A stretch of DNA of 29,607 bases. Origin: JALXCH01 sp964495805 (GTDB taxonomy: Bacteria > Calditrichota > Calditrichia > RBG-13-44-9). The stretch's first letter is position 1; each line of letters begins with the position of its first letter. This document shows positions 15,731 to 23,826 of this stretch, piece by piece. A program made the position numbers and the translations under genes. The notes below the pieces were generated by a model that saw only the letters and a list, made by a program, of their open reading frames with translations, had not been told where the DNA came from and did not search any database. The stretch spans positions 1 through 29,607 of the forward strand of contig CAZBWV010000032.1 in the NCBI GenBank assembly GCA_964495805.1, read 5' to 3'.

Positions 15731-17125
15731 TTAAATGCGAATAATTCGGATTCGGTCGTCCTTCTCGTGTAGAGAAATGTAGTGGGTTTTTTCCTTGCTT
15801 AACCAGGTACTTTCACCAATATGCACTTCCACGTTGGGATATACGATACCGTTAATTCGAACAAACACTTTTTTCAATTTCTCGTATTTTTGCATAATTT
15901 CGGCCAGTTGAGTCTCGGCCTGAGTTAATTTCTCTTTTAATTCTTCCTGGAGTTGCTGATATTCATCTAACTGGTTCAATTCCTCTTCGCTGATCCGGTT
16001 GTCCAGCTTTTTAACCACCAATTCATAAATTATTTTTTTATTTTCTTCGAATTCCGCTTTGTATTGCCGGACTTTTTCCTGCCAGGTGTTTCGCTCGTCG
16101 TTTAATGACTCTTTCTGTCCCACAATCAGGATGGTGCGCACTTCTTCTTCGCTTCCTGCGGAGCGAATCTGGATGGATTCCATTGCTTCGGTTTTGCCTC
16201 CCACGATTCGTCCATCGGAGCTCTTGATGGTGCGGTCGGCCCGGCATTGACTGGTAATTAATTCCACTTCAAACAGAATGTCCCGTTTGGCAAAGAGCTT
16301 TCCGTTGCGGGCAAACGCCACCTGAATGTCGCGTCCTGCCTGCAAACGACCTTTTCCCCCTCCCGAGAATCCACGGTAAATAATGATGTCCCGGTCCGAT
16401 TCTACCAGAGCATCTTCCACCGAGCCGTGAATGATCACATCTCCCCGGGCTTCCACCACAAAACCGGATTTAACATCGCCGTTAATGATTACCTTGCCCG
16501 GGAAGCGGATATTCCCGGTATCCAGATCCACATTGCCATCCACTTTGAAGGTGGTAAACACATCTACTTTTCCCGTTTCTGAGAAGGTAGCCAGTCCGGC
16601 CTCGCAGGCGACAATTAAATGGGGATCGTTTTTATCGAAAGCCACGTTTTTCCCCAGACGTACCGGAATTTTATCCGGAATAGGGGGCGGCGGAATCTCC
16701 TCGCCAAAAATGTTTTTCCCCGGTTTCCCTGGTTGAGAGGGGATGATCCGCACCAGAGGAGTGCCTTTTTCCACAATATTAAATCGAATAATCTCCTTGT
16801 AATTCACCCGGTCATGATCCGATTTTTGAAACACTTTTTTAGTGCTATGGAAGTTAATCAGCTTTTCGATGCGAGGCGGTTGCCCGATCTTCGGAGCGCG
16901 TCCCTGAGCGATGACAAATGGAGTGGTTGTTACCGGAGTCTGTAAAGCCCGTTTCAGATTCTCCGCCTGAAATCCAAAGCGGATTTGCTGTGAGTTCAAC
17001 AATTCTTTAATGATGGCCAAAATTTCTTTTTTAGAGAGCGAAGGATTGTTGATATGGATATCCGCTCTCATTTTATCTTTGTGGATGGTTAAAACAATAC
17101 CTTTTCGGCTCAGTGTCGTATCCAT
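15731..17125 (-). CDS. FapA family protein (DUF342)
   Basis: The 464-aa protein belongs to the FapA / DUF342 family, cytoplasmic polymer-forming proteins found near flagellar and envelope genes; members have been linked to assembly and regulation. The N-terminal region (1-150) precedes the hallmark GTPLVRIIPSQPGKPGKNIFG (at about 120-140). A right-handed beta-helix region with short repeats follows (about 180-320): VDGNVDLDTGNI, GKVIINGDVKSG, GDVIIHGSVEDA, and AGRDIQVAF. A coiled coil (about 340-420) precedes the C-terminal strand region. The gene is last in the flagellar cluster, 17 bp after the receiver-kinase gene. The ATG has only a weak AGGT upstream. Function in this organism is unknown; a flagellar or envelope role is inferred from context. 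Confidence 0.9.
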   Translation of the reverse strand: MDTTLSRKGIVLTIHKDKMRADIHINNPSLSKKEILAIIKELLNSQQIRFGFQAENLKRALQTPVTTTPFVIAQGRAPKIGQPPRIEKLINFHSTKKVFQKSDHDRVNYKEIIRFNIVEKGTPLVRIIPSQPGKPGKNIFGEEIPPPPIPDKIPVRLGKNVAFDKNDPHLIVACEAGLATFSETGKVDVFTTFKVDGNVDLDTGNIRFPGKVIINGDVKSGFVVEARGDVIIHGSVEDALVESDRDIIIYRGFSGGGKGRLQAGRDIQVAFARNGKLFAKRDILFEVELITSQCRADRTIKSSDGRIVGGKTEAMESIQIRSAGSEEEVRTILIVGQKESLNDERNTWQEKVRQYKAEFEENKKIIYELVVKKLDNRISEEELNQLDEYQQLQEELKEKLTQAETQLAEIMQKYEKLKKVFVRINGIVYPNVEVHIGESTWLSKEKTHYISLHEKDDRIRIIRI

Positions 17126-17142
17126 GAGCGGCTACCTGGCAA

Positions 17143-18303
17143 TTATTTTTTTTGGATCGATTTTAACGTGGGAATTTCCAGGACAAAACGGTTCTGATCA
17201 GACGTGGTCTCGTCCAGATAGATTTTTCCGCCCATTGCCTCCATCGCCATTTTGCAGAAAATCAGTCCCAATCCCCGTGCCGGTTTGAATCCGGCTTTTT
17301 TTAACTCCGGTTGTGCATGTTTTAAGAAAATCTTTTTCCGGAAACGTGCTGGAATAGGTTTCCCGTCGTGAGTGATTTTTAGAATCACCTGTTCGTTTTT
17401 GTCTTTCTCGGTTTCGATTAAAATGGACAGATATTCCGGGGTGTTCTGAAAAATATAGTTAACCAGGTTGTCTAACACCCGTTCGAAAATGTCCTTATCC
17501 ACGTACACTTCGGAGTAATCTTCAAACAGTTTCATGAGCACGGTTTTGTTCTGGTGCTCGGGAATATCTTTTAGCGATTCCACAATTTCGTTGATCATGA
17601 CATTGAGATTGGTGGGAACCGGTTCAATCTCCATGCTTTTTTGTTCCAGCCGGCTGATGTCTAACAGATTCAAAATCATCCGTAACAGGCTGCGGCTTCC
17701 CCGCATGATCCGATCGGTATATATGCGCGTATCCCGATTGGTGGCAGTGTCCCGGGTCATTTCCATCATCTGAAGGTTCCCCTGAATCACAAACAGCGGG
17801 TTCTTCATATCGTGGACAATCAGGTTGGTGAGCTCCTTCTTGAGTAAGTCCTCGCGTCGGAGAGCTTCCTGCTGTTTGCGCAGCTTCTCGTTCTGCCGGA
17901 GGAGTTCGTCGTGATACCGTTTAATGCGCAGGAGCGATTTAACCCGGGCCAGAAGCTCCACGTTCTCGAACGGTTTGGTAATAAAATCGTCAGCACCGGC
18001 TTCCAGAGCCCTGATTTTATCTTTTAATTCCTGCAAAGCGGTAATCATAATTATGGGAATGTGCTGCGTGCGGGGATTCTTTTTCAACCGTTCGCATACC
18101 GCATACCCATCAATGGTGGGGAGCATAATGTCCAGAAGAATGATATCCGGAGGTGTTTTTTCCACAATTTCAATCGCTTCCGGGCCGTCCTCTGCCGTGA
18201 GTACTTCGTAACCAGCCGGCTTTAAAAAATATACCAGAAGGTTGATGCTCTCGGGACTGTCATCCACTACCAGAATTTTTGCTTTCGCCATGCCTTCTTT
18301 CAT
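17143..18303 (-). CDS. Receiver-histidine kinase hybrid
   Basis: This 386-aa soluble signalling protein begins with a receiver domain (D14, D15, phosphoacceptor D58 in ILLDIMLP, K110). A short coiled coil (about 128-155) leads to a HisKA dimerisation domain with H164 in VHDMKNPL. The C-terminal HATPase domain is diverged: where kinases usually have an N-L-x-x-N-A box there is DNLVNYIFQNTP, with Y at the second Asn position. The ATP-lid start is DGKPIP rather than DxGxGIP. RGLGLIFCKMAMEAMGG keeps the later glycine box. It may therefore be a weak or non-canonical kinase. It starts 4 bp after the FliK-like gene stop and is followed by the FapA gene. A second in-frame ATG four codons in (18289-18291) is also plausible. 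Confidence 0.88.
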   Translation of the reverse strand: MKEGMAKAKILVVDDSPESINLLVYFLKPAGYEVLTAEDGPEAIEIVEKTPPDIILLDIMLPTIDGYAVCERLKKNPRTQHIPIIMITALQELKDKIRALEAGADDFITKPFENVELLARVKSLLRIKRYHDELLRQNEKLRKQQEALRREDLLKKELTNLIVHDMKNPLFVIQGNLQMMEMTRDTATNRDTRIYTDRIMRGSRSLLRMILNLLDISRLEQKSMEIEPVPTNLNVMINEIVESLKDIPEHQNKTVLMKLFEDYSEVYVDKDIFERVLDNLVNYIFQNTPEYLSILIETEKDKNEQVILKITHDGKPIPARFRKKIFLKHAQPELKKAGFKPARGLGLIFCKMAMEAMGGKIYLDETTSDQNRFVLEIPTLKSIQKK

Positions 18304-18306
18304 TCC

Positions 18307-19410
18307 TTAAATCAACACCTCAATTCTATTTTTTGCTCCAAAAATTAAATTCCCCAACCAGGCAAAAGGTTCTTTATCTGTATGAATGGTGATTCGCGGT
18401 GCCGGATACCCTGCTTGTCTTAATTTTCCCAGTAAATGTAACATATTATCATCGACGAATCCCATGATATCTTGATTGGAAAAAGAAACAATTTTAACTC
18501 GAAGTTGTTGTGTGGTTAATTCTCCCATGACCCCTACCGGAGCAAGGTGCTTGCCGGAAAAAATGAAAGCAAATTCAATGGATTCGCTCTGATGCACGGT
18601 GCGTCGCCGCCAGAAGGTGAGATGAGGAGCAAAATGGTTGCTACTTTTAAAAGGCAGATACATCCACAATCCTGCCCGGAAGCGCTGAACCTGAATCTGA
18701 ATGAAGCGGGAAAGAATCTCCTGTTGGGGCGGATGCGCATCCCCGGCTTGCCCGGATGCGGGAGAATGGGTGTAATTTAGCCATCCCGACAAAATTTCGG
18801 GTAGCTGGTCCGGCTGTTTCAGCAACGTGCTCAGGTGCAGAGTCGGAGCGGTTGCATTTTCCTCCGATTGCCGGGGGGAATCCGGTAACGGCGTTTGTTC
18901 AAACAGCCACTCCTGAAACGCCTGTCGATATTCTTCCGGATAATCGGTGGCATTTTGTAGCAGAAAAAAATAGCTCAGCAGAAAAGGATGGGGAAAGTTG
19001 CGAATGAGCTTTTTTTCCCGATAGAGTCGTTTAAAGCGGGTGAAATCCTTTGTTTTGATGGGGAATTCCCAGCGGACCGCCCACTCCTCCAACAGACTGA
19101 GCAGGGGATGATTTTGTGCCCCGGTGTACTCCATCAGTTGATTGCTGGATTCCCGGAGCGAAGCGATAAATTTGAATTTGAATCGGGGTCGATTTTCCAG
19201 AAGCTCCAGCAAAATGGAATGGCCCGGTTTTAAGAGTGCCGTACTGGTTACTGTAAAGGGATGCCCGCGGAAACGCACCAGGTAGCGGAAAGGAGAAAGG
19301 CGTTGTAGCACCTTTACCACAATCCGATCGCCGGGAGAAAGACTCCGACTGAACAGAGGTTTCGGTAATGTGGATGAAAGAGAAGTGAGTTCTATTTCCA
19401 TGGTGATCAT
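18307..19410 (-). CDS. FliK-like flagellar hook-length control protein
   Basis: This 367-aa protein has no signal or membrane helix. An N-terminal segment (about 22-72: LSPGDRIVVKVL, PFTVTSTALLKPGHSILLEL) resembles the first part of FliK-like proteins in several phyla. The middle is helical and variable. The C-terminal part (about 255-345) has the beta-rich pattern of the flagellar hook-length control domain, with FIFSGKHLAPVGVMGELTT, LRVKIVSF and LHLLGKLRQAGY. FliK measures hook length and switches export specificity by contacting FlhB, whose gene heads this same cluster in the window. Similarity is at the pattern level, so I do not assign the symbol. The gene is 110 bases downstream of the AMIN/TPR gene. 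Confidence 0.6.
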   Translation of the reverse strand: MITMEIELTSLSSTLPKPLFSRSLSPGDRIVVKVLQRLSPFRYLVRFRGHPFTVTSTALLKPGHSILLELLENRPRFKFKFIASLRESSNQLMEYTGAQNHPLLSLLEEWAVRWEFPIKTKDFTRFKRLYREKKLIRNFPHPFLLSYFFLLQNATDYPEEYRQAFQEWLFEQTPLPDSPRQSEENATAPTLHLSTLLKQPDQLPEILSGWLNYTHSPASGQAGDAHPPQQEILSRFIQIQVQRFRAGLWMYLPFKSSNHFAPHLTFWRRRTVHQSESIEFAFIFSGKHLAPVGVMGELTTQQLRVKIVSFSNQDIMGFVDDNMLHLLGKLRQAGYPAPRITIHTDKEPFAWLGNLIFGAKNRIEVLI

Positions 19411-19520
19411 GAACCCGTTGCGCCCGAAATTAAATGACTTGCCGGGTATCCGTTTTGTATAATGTTCACCGGAACATGGCCAGTCTGCTTAAAATGGGTG
19501 CGGGGGAATTCGATGTATTG

Positions 19521-21008
19521 TCATTTACGAATGGCGTTTTTCCGCTTTTCCTGCATGGCCAGGTAAAATTCCACCTCTCCCTGTCCAATCCGCATCCGTC
19601 GGGCAATTTCCGCAATATCCAGATGATGGGCATGAAGCCGGGCAATTTGCTCTTCCCGCGAAATGCTCCGGTGCACATTCCGTTGATGGGCTTTCAGGTT
19701 TAACGCCAGTTCCAGCTCTCCAACCCCTAAATTCAGACTTCTGGCTAATTTTAAGCGATCGGATGGTTCGTTAACATCCAGCAGGTCCAGATCGGGAATG
19801 CCGGTATCATTCGCTGTTTCCGCGGAAAGCAGGGGTTGTTCGGTCTCTTCGATTGGTGCCGCTTCCGAAGTTTGGGATGATTCCGCCGGAACTTTCGCCT
19901 GTTCCGTCTGGACGGGCGAATCCACCGCCGCCTTCTGATTCTTTTCCGCTTCCTGGAGTATCGTGCGGGCTGTGTGCAAAATCTTTTCCCGGTTTTTTTC
20001 CAGATCAAAATCCCGGGGAAGTTCAAACATGGGACGTGAGCTGATACGTTTCTGGATTGAGCTAATTAATCGGTAAACCACAAATCCGAACAACAGCACA
20101 ATGCCCAGCAAATAGACCAGCAAGCTCTTGTGAGATTTCTTCCCGGATGGTTGGGGCGTCGTGGTCGAAGTTGCCTTCTCCGGAACCGATTGAGTGTCCT
20201 GCTGAACTGTGGTGCGGGAAGGCGATGCCGGAGCGGTCTGAAGGGACATGACCGGAGGTTTTCCGGGAGAGTTGTCGGGCTTCTGGCTGTACTGCTGCTG
20301 AAATATTTTACGGTACTTCCGCGCCAGTGTAAAATTTCCCAATTTCTGATATAACTTAGCCATGTCCCGGTACAGTCCCAGTGAATCGCATTTCAGGCGC
20401 AGAGCGTGTTTAAAGTTAATTTCCGCCAGGTGGTACTGCCCTTTGGCAAAACGAATCTGCCCGGCTTTAAAATAAGCGTTTCCGTGCCGCCGGTTCCGAA
20501 AAATAATTTTTCGGTACAAAGCCAGTGCTTTATCTAATTTGCCTTCTTTCTGCAACTTGACTGCTTTCTGGTACATAACCTCCCAGGGGTCGAAAAACGA
20601 TTCATCTTGCAAAATAATGCGTGGGGTTGGCCTGGATTTTACCAGAAATTTTAAATTTTTCTTGAATTCGAACACCAACAAGCGGCTGTTCTTCTGGAGT
20701 GGCAATTGCCGGAAGCCAGCAATGCCCGAAAGTTCCGGGATCTCCGGCTGATAATAGGGCTGAAAATCGTTGCGCAGCCCCGGGGAGGTGATTTTAATGA
20801 GCAGCTTTTGGGCTGGAGAAGAGTTCAACACCTTCACCTGAACTTTCGGGGGTAAATGGAAGACAATCTCCGAATGTCCCTTTTCCGTTTTCACCGACAC
20901 AAGCTGATTCTCCGCTGCCACAATGTGCAGCGCAAACCCAATGAACAGAATAAAAATAAAACTGCCCGTTAAAAGATGTTTACCCCATGGAAACAACTTC
21001 ATTGTCAT
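19521..21008 (-). CDS. AMIN/TPR membrane protein with C-terminal HTH-like repeats
   Basis: Starting at the ATG at 21006-21008 gives 495 aa and a 29-base overlap with the kinase gene upstream; another ATG lies two codons further. A signal or anchor helix (about 12-31) leads to a beta-rich AMIN-like domain (about 33-135). Two TPR-like repeats follow (140-240: AVKLQKEGKLDKALALYRKII, then AGQIRFAKGQYHLAEINFKHAL). A Ser/Thr/Pro-rich linker and a second membrane helix (295-316) come next. The cytoplasmic tail ends in two HTH-like elements: RLKLARSLNLGVGELELAL (417-438) and DIAEIARRMRIGQGEVEFYL (464-483). Those resemble C-terminal elements of SwrB-type/DUF6115 and DUF2802 proteins in flagellar operons. 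I do not recognise the full architecture. A role linking the envelope to flagellar control is inferred. Confidence 0.72.
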   Translation of the reverse strand: MTMKLFPWGKHLLTGSFIFILFIGFALHIVAAENQLVSVKTEKGHSEIVFHLPPKVQVKVLNSSPAQKLLIKITSPGLRNDFQPYYQPEIPELSGIAGFRQLPLQKNSRLLVFEFKKNLKFLVKSRPTPRIILQDESFFDPWEVMYQKAVKLQKEGKLDKALALYRKIIFRNRRHGNAYFKAGQIRFAKGQYHLAEINFKHALRLKCDSLGLYRDMAKLYQKLGNFTLARKYRKIFQQQYSQKPDNSPGKPPVMSLQTAPASPSRTTVQQDTQSVPEKATSTTTPQPSGKKSHKSLLVYLLGIVLLFGFVVYRLISSIQKRISSRPMFELPRDFDLEKNREKILHTARTILQEAEKNQKAAVDSPVQTEQAKVPAESSQTSEAAPIEETEQPLLSAETANDTGIPDLDLLDVNEPSDRLKLARSLNLGVGELELALNLKAHQRNVHRSISREEQIARLHAHHLDIAEIARRMRIGQGEVEFYLAMQEKRKNAIRK

Positions 21009-22401
21009 AGCTGGCTTTATCCTTTTTGTACTTGGGAATTTGAATGGTGATGGTGTTACCATTTTCGGTGTCGCTATTAATTTCCACTGTGCCACCAATG
21101 TCCTTAATCATCTGCACACTCACGGTGAGCCCCAGATTCATCTCGCCGGTGTGTTCGATATTGGAGAATGGATCCATAATCTTTTCGATGTATTCCGGTG
21201 GCATGGGTATTCCGGTGTCATGAATTTCAATCTGAATGTACTGATCGTCCACCAGCGAGGTGCGAATGGTGATAATGCCGTTCTGGGAAATCTGTTTTTT
21301 GGAATGCAGCAGGAAATTCAATAAAATTTGCTGAAAGTACACGGAACTTCCTTTAAAAATAGGAAGGTTGTCTGCCAGTTCCAGATTCAGTTTTATCCCG
21401 CGTTTCTCGATCTGTCCGCGTACCAGATTAACCGTGTTCAGAATCAGCGGATTGATTTCCAGATATTCAGAAACATTGGTGCTTTTTTGACGTGCCATGC
21501 TGAGTAACCCCCTCACGATGTTTGCAATTCGCATTGCCTGAGTTTCCACCACTTTCAGGCTCTCTTCGGTTTTGTAGCCCATCAGCGCCATCTGGATATT
21601 CCCCAGAATAATCTGGAGCGGGTTATTGATCTCGTGCGCAATACCACCGGCCAGTTCGCCCACCGTTGCCAGCTTAATCGTTTGCATCAAGCGAGTCTGC
21701 GATTGCTTGAGCGCATTGTGGGTTTGTTCCAGCTTTTTGTACAGCCGGGTGTACTGAATGGCAATGGTAGCCTGCTGAATTAAAATGTTTAGCAGTTCCA
21801 GATCCCGGAAGCTGAAATTCGCCTGATCTTTGTCGGTTAAAATGAGATAAATCCCAATTCCTTCTCCCTGCTGAATCATGGGAGAAATAACCAGATTGGC
21901 ATCCTGGTTTTCCAGAGATTCCTCTAACACAAAATCTTCAATAGGCACCACAATGGGATGAGCCTGCTCCCATAACCATTCCAGAATTCCTTCTTCCTGC
22001 ATGTTTTGAAGAATCAGGTAAAAGTCTCTGGGAATATTCTCGCCAATGGGAACGAATTCGCCGTTCTGCAAGATGAAAGCAGCGCTTTGCCGATGGGGAA
22101 TAACTTTCTGCGCAATCTCATCCAGATTCTGAAGAATCTCCGGGTATTCCAGGCTGCGCGTGATGAGAGAAGACAGGCGCTGAATAGTGAAAAATTCATC
22201 CAGAGAGTCGGTAATCTCTCCGTGAACTTTCTTGTGGTGATTGAGCTCTTCTTTCAGTTGTTGTAGATCGGTTTTAAGACGATTTACCAGACCCAGATAA
22301 TTTTCGAACACCAGGTCCAACTGATTCGAGTCGTGAGTTGTGTCTCGATACGTGTGAAACAAATGGTCCACATCCATTTCGTCTGTGTTTGAGGAAAACA
22401 T
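20980..22401 (-). CDS. GAF-domain sensor histidine kinase
   Basis: This 473-aa soluble kinase has an N-terminal coiled coil (about 28-60), a GAF-like sensor region (about 70-215) and a HisKA domain with H256 in GGIAHEINNPLQ. The HATPase domain carries N362 in LLNFLLHS, but the expected second Asn is H366. The ATP-lid start is DTGIPMP, lacking the second glycine of DxGxG. A MNLGLTVSVQ box remains. The dimerisation half is NtrB-like in style, so the sigma-54 activator encoded at 406-1755 is a conceivable partner, although distant. AAGGAG lies upstream of the ATG. It follows the HDOD gene by 29 bp and its 3' end overlaps the AMIN/TPR gene start. The signal it senses is unknown. Confidence 0.9.
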   Translation of the reverse strand: MFSSNTDEMDVDHLFHTYRDTTHDSNQLDLVFENYLGLVNRLKTDLQQLKEELNHHKKVHGEITDSLDEFFTIQRLSSLITRSLEYPEILQNLDEIAQKVIPHRQSAAFILQNGEFVPIGENIPRDFYLILQNMQEEGILEWLWEQAHPIVVPIEDFVLEESLENQDANLVISPMIQQGEGIGIYLILTDKDQANFSFRDLELLNILIQQATIAIQYTRLYKKLEQTHNALKQSQTRLMQTIKLATVGELAGGIAHEINNPLQIILGNIQMALMGYKTEESLKVVETQAMRIANIVRGLLSMARQKSTNVSEYLEINPLILNTVNLVRGQIEKRGIKLNLELADNLPIFKGSSVYFQQILLNFLLHSKKQISQNGIITIRTSLVDDQYIQIEIHDTGIPMPPEYIEKIMDPFSNIEHTGEMNLGLTVSVQMIKDIGGTVEINSDTENGNTITIQIPKYKKDKASYDNEVVSMG

Positions 22402-22430
22402 CCATATTCTCCTTCTTTAATCAAATTATG

Positions 22431-23330
22431 TTAATCCAGCACTTCCTTCTTGTTCAGTATATCCAGAAAATCCCAGAGCTTCTCGCTCTCCTGACGGAAC
22501 TTATCCTGAAAGAAAAATAAAGGATAGGAATTGCGCGGGTAGAAATCCTGCAACTTTTTCTCCAGTTCTTCTTGAGAAACGGAATGATACATTTCGATTC
22601 CGCTGCCCTCGCCAATGGAGTAACAGATTTCATCCGCCAGGTGAATGATATTAACCAGATCGCGATGCGTGAGATTTTTTTCGGGATTGTGATGGTATCG
22701 AATCGCCCGCACCAGTTTGTCGGGCAGATTCCAGCCCTCCGCCAGCCAGGCACCGGCATCGGCATGGGAAAATCCTAAAGTGGCAATTTCCGCCTCGTGG
22801 AAAGGCACTTTCCTCTCCCGTGCATAGGCAAAAGCGGTTCTAAACTGCTCGGGAAAATATTGGAGCAAAATGGTATAACCGATATCGTGCAGCAACCCCG
22901 CCACAAAAACCTCTCCGGAAACCGGGTAATTGAAAAATTTAGAGAGAATCCGTGCACCGTGACCGACCATCAGCGCATGCCGCCAGAACTTTTCCACCTC
23001 GAACTCTTCCAGATCGTTCAGCATGAATTGGTCGATGACCGAGATGCTCAACACCAGATCTCGCAAGGCGTTGAATCCTAACACCACAATTGCCAGATTT
23101 AGTGTCGAGATTTTTCGTGGGAATCCGTAATAAGCGGAATTGGCTAATTTGAGAATTCGTGCGGCCAGAATCTGATCGTTGGAAATGAGCCGCGCCAGAG
23201 TGGAAGCGGAAGTACGTGGATTTTCTACCAGTTGCATCACCTTCATGGCGATTGTCGGAAGAGTGGATAGCTTGGCTAAACTACGAACGCGACGTTGAAT
23301 GTATTCCTGCGAGAGAGGTTTTGGACTCAT
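22431..23330 (-). CDS. HDOD domain protein
   Basis: The 299-aa protein is mostly an HDOD domain (about 15-215), related to HD hydrolases but usually not catalytic and often seen in signalling and motility clusters. Typical elements are LSTLPTIAMKVMQLV, ISNDQILAARILKLANSAYYG, TLNLAIVVLGFNALR and AGLLHDIGY (H148, D149). A helical C-terminus follows. It is soluble, with no receiver or other output domain. It lies 9 bp after the small charged protein gene and 29 bp before the GAF kinase gene, a pairing seen in other bacterial signalling operons. The start ATG has only a weak AGG site. Whether it binds a partner kinase or a nucleotide is not known. Confidence 0.9.
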   Translation of the reverse strand: MSPKPLSQEYIQRRVRSLAKLSTLPTIAMKVMQLVENPRTSASTLARLISNDQILAARILKLANSAYYGFPRKISTLNLAIVVLGFNALRDLVLSISVIDQFMLNDLEEFEVEKFWRHALMVGHGARILSKFFNYPVSGEVFVAGLLHDIGYTILLQYFPEQFRTAFAYARERKVPFHEAEIATLGFSHADAGAWLAEGWNLPDKLVRAIRYHHNPEKNLTHRDLVNIIHLADEICYSIGEGSGIEMYHSVSQEELEKKLQDFYPRNSYPLFFFQDKFRQESEKLWDFLDILNKKEVLD

Positions 23331-23339
23331 GGTTCTTGC

Positions 23340-23675
23340 CTAAATTTTCACATCCAGGTGCTTAATATTCCCGTTTTCCTCTTTTTCAATCTGATTGCGG
23401 AACGATTTTTCGGAATGGGAGGCATGGGCGTGCCGCTTCCTGGCCTCCTGCCGTTGACCCGATTCCTTCTTCTGTTCCTGCTTTTCTCGAATCAGTGCTT
23501 TTTCTCCTTTTTCCATCGCCTCCGGGCGTTTGTGCGATTCGTCCATTTCCCGCTGAACCGCTGCCTCAAATACCCGATGCGCTAATTCCGGCTGATGCTT
23601 CTGCGACTGAAAGGCCCGATCGGCCGATAGGGCTCCTAACTGCGCATTCTGGATTTTGATCGGTATCATTGTCAT
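23340..23675 (-). CDS. Small charged protein of flagellar cluster
   Basis: This 111-aa protein is rich in Lys, Glu, Gln and Arg and is probably largely helical or disordered, with no signal or membrane helix. The N-terminus (MIPIKIQNAQLGALSADRAF) recalls small proteins found beside fliA in other flagellar clusters, but I cannot name a family. I chose ATG at 23673-23675 because GAGGTG lies 5-6 bases upstream; a GTG one codon earlier and an ATG two codons later are alternatives. It lies 9 bp before the HDOD gene and about 150 bases after fliA, just downstream of a candidate promoter. It could be a chaperone, an anti-sigma-type partner or a linker protein; none is supported specifically. Confidence 0.65.
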   Translation of the reverse strand: MTMIPIKIQNAQLGALSADRAFQSQKHQPELAHRVFEAAVQREMDESHKRPEAMEKGEKALIREKQEQKKESGQRQEARKRHAHASHSEKSFRNQIEKEENGNIKHLDVKI

Positions 23676-23742
23676 CACGACACCTCATTTCATCTTTTTT
23701 AATACAAATTTAATACCAGAATCCAGGAAAAGCCGTATCATC

Positions 23743-23772
23743 AATATATCCAATTGTTTAGCCTTCATACAA
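23743..23772 (-). promoter_or_regulatory. Possible internal promoter after fliA
   Basis: On the minus strand, TTGTAT (23772-23767) and TATATT (23748-23743) are 18 bases apart, about 70 bases before the small charged protein start. It lies in the only sizeable gap (148 bases) of the flagellar cluster and shares the TATATT hexamer with the candidates at 9465 and 13002. A FliA-type consensus is not evident. Confidence 0.45.
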
Positions 23773-23791
23773 ACTACCGAAAATAGCGACA

Positions 23792-23814
23792 CGGGTTGAG
23801 AAAACCAACACCCG
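23792..23814 (-). terminator. Possible weak terminator/attenuator after fliA
   Basis: CGGGTTG (23792-23798) can pair with CAACACCCG (23806-23814) as a 7-bp stem with a 2-base bulge, starting 12 bases after the fliA stop. The bases after it on the minus strand include ATTTT but no continuous T-run, so any termination would be partial. Confidence 0.3.
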
Positions 23815-23826
23815 GTTGTCCAGAAT

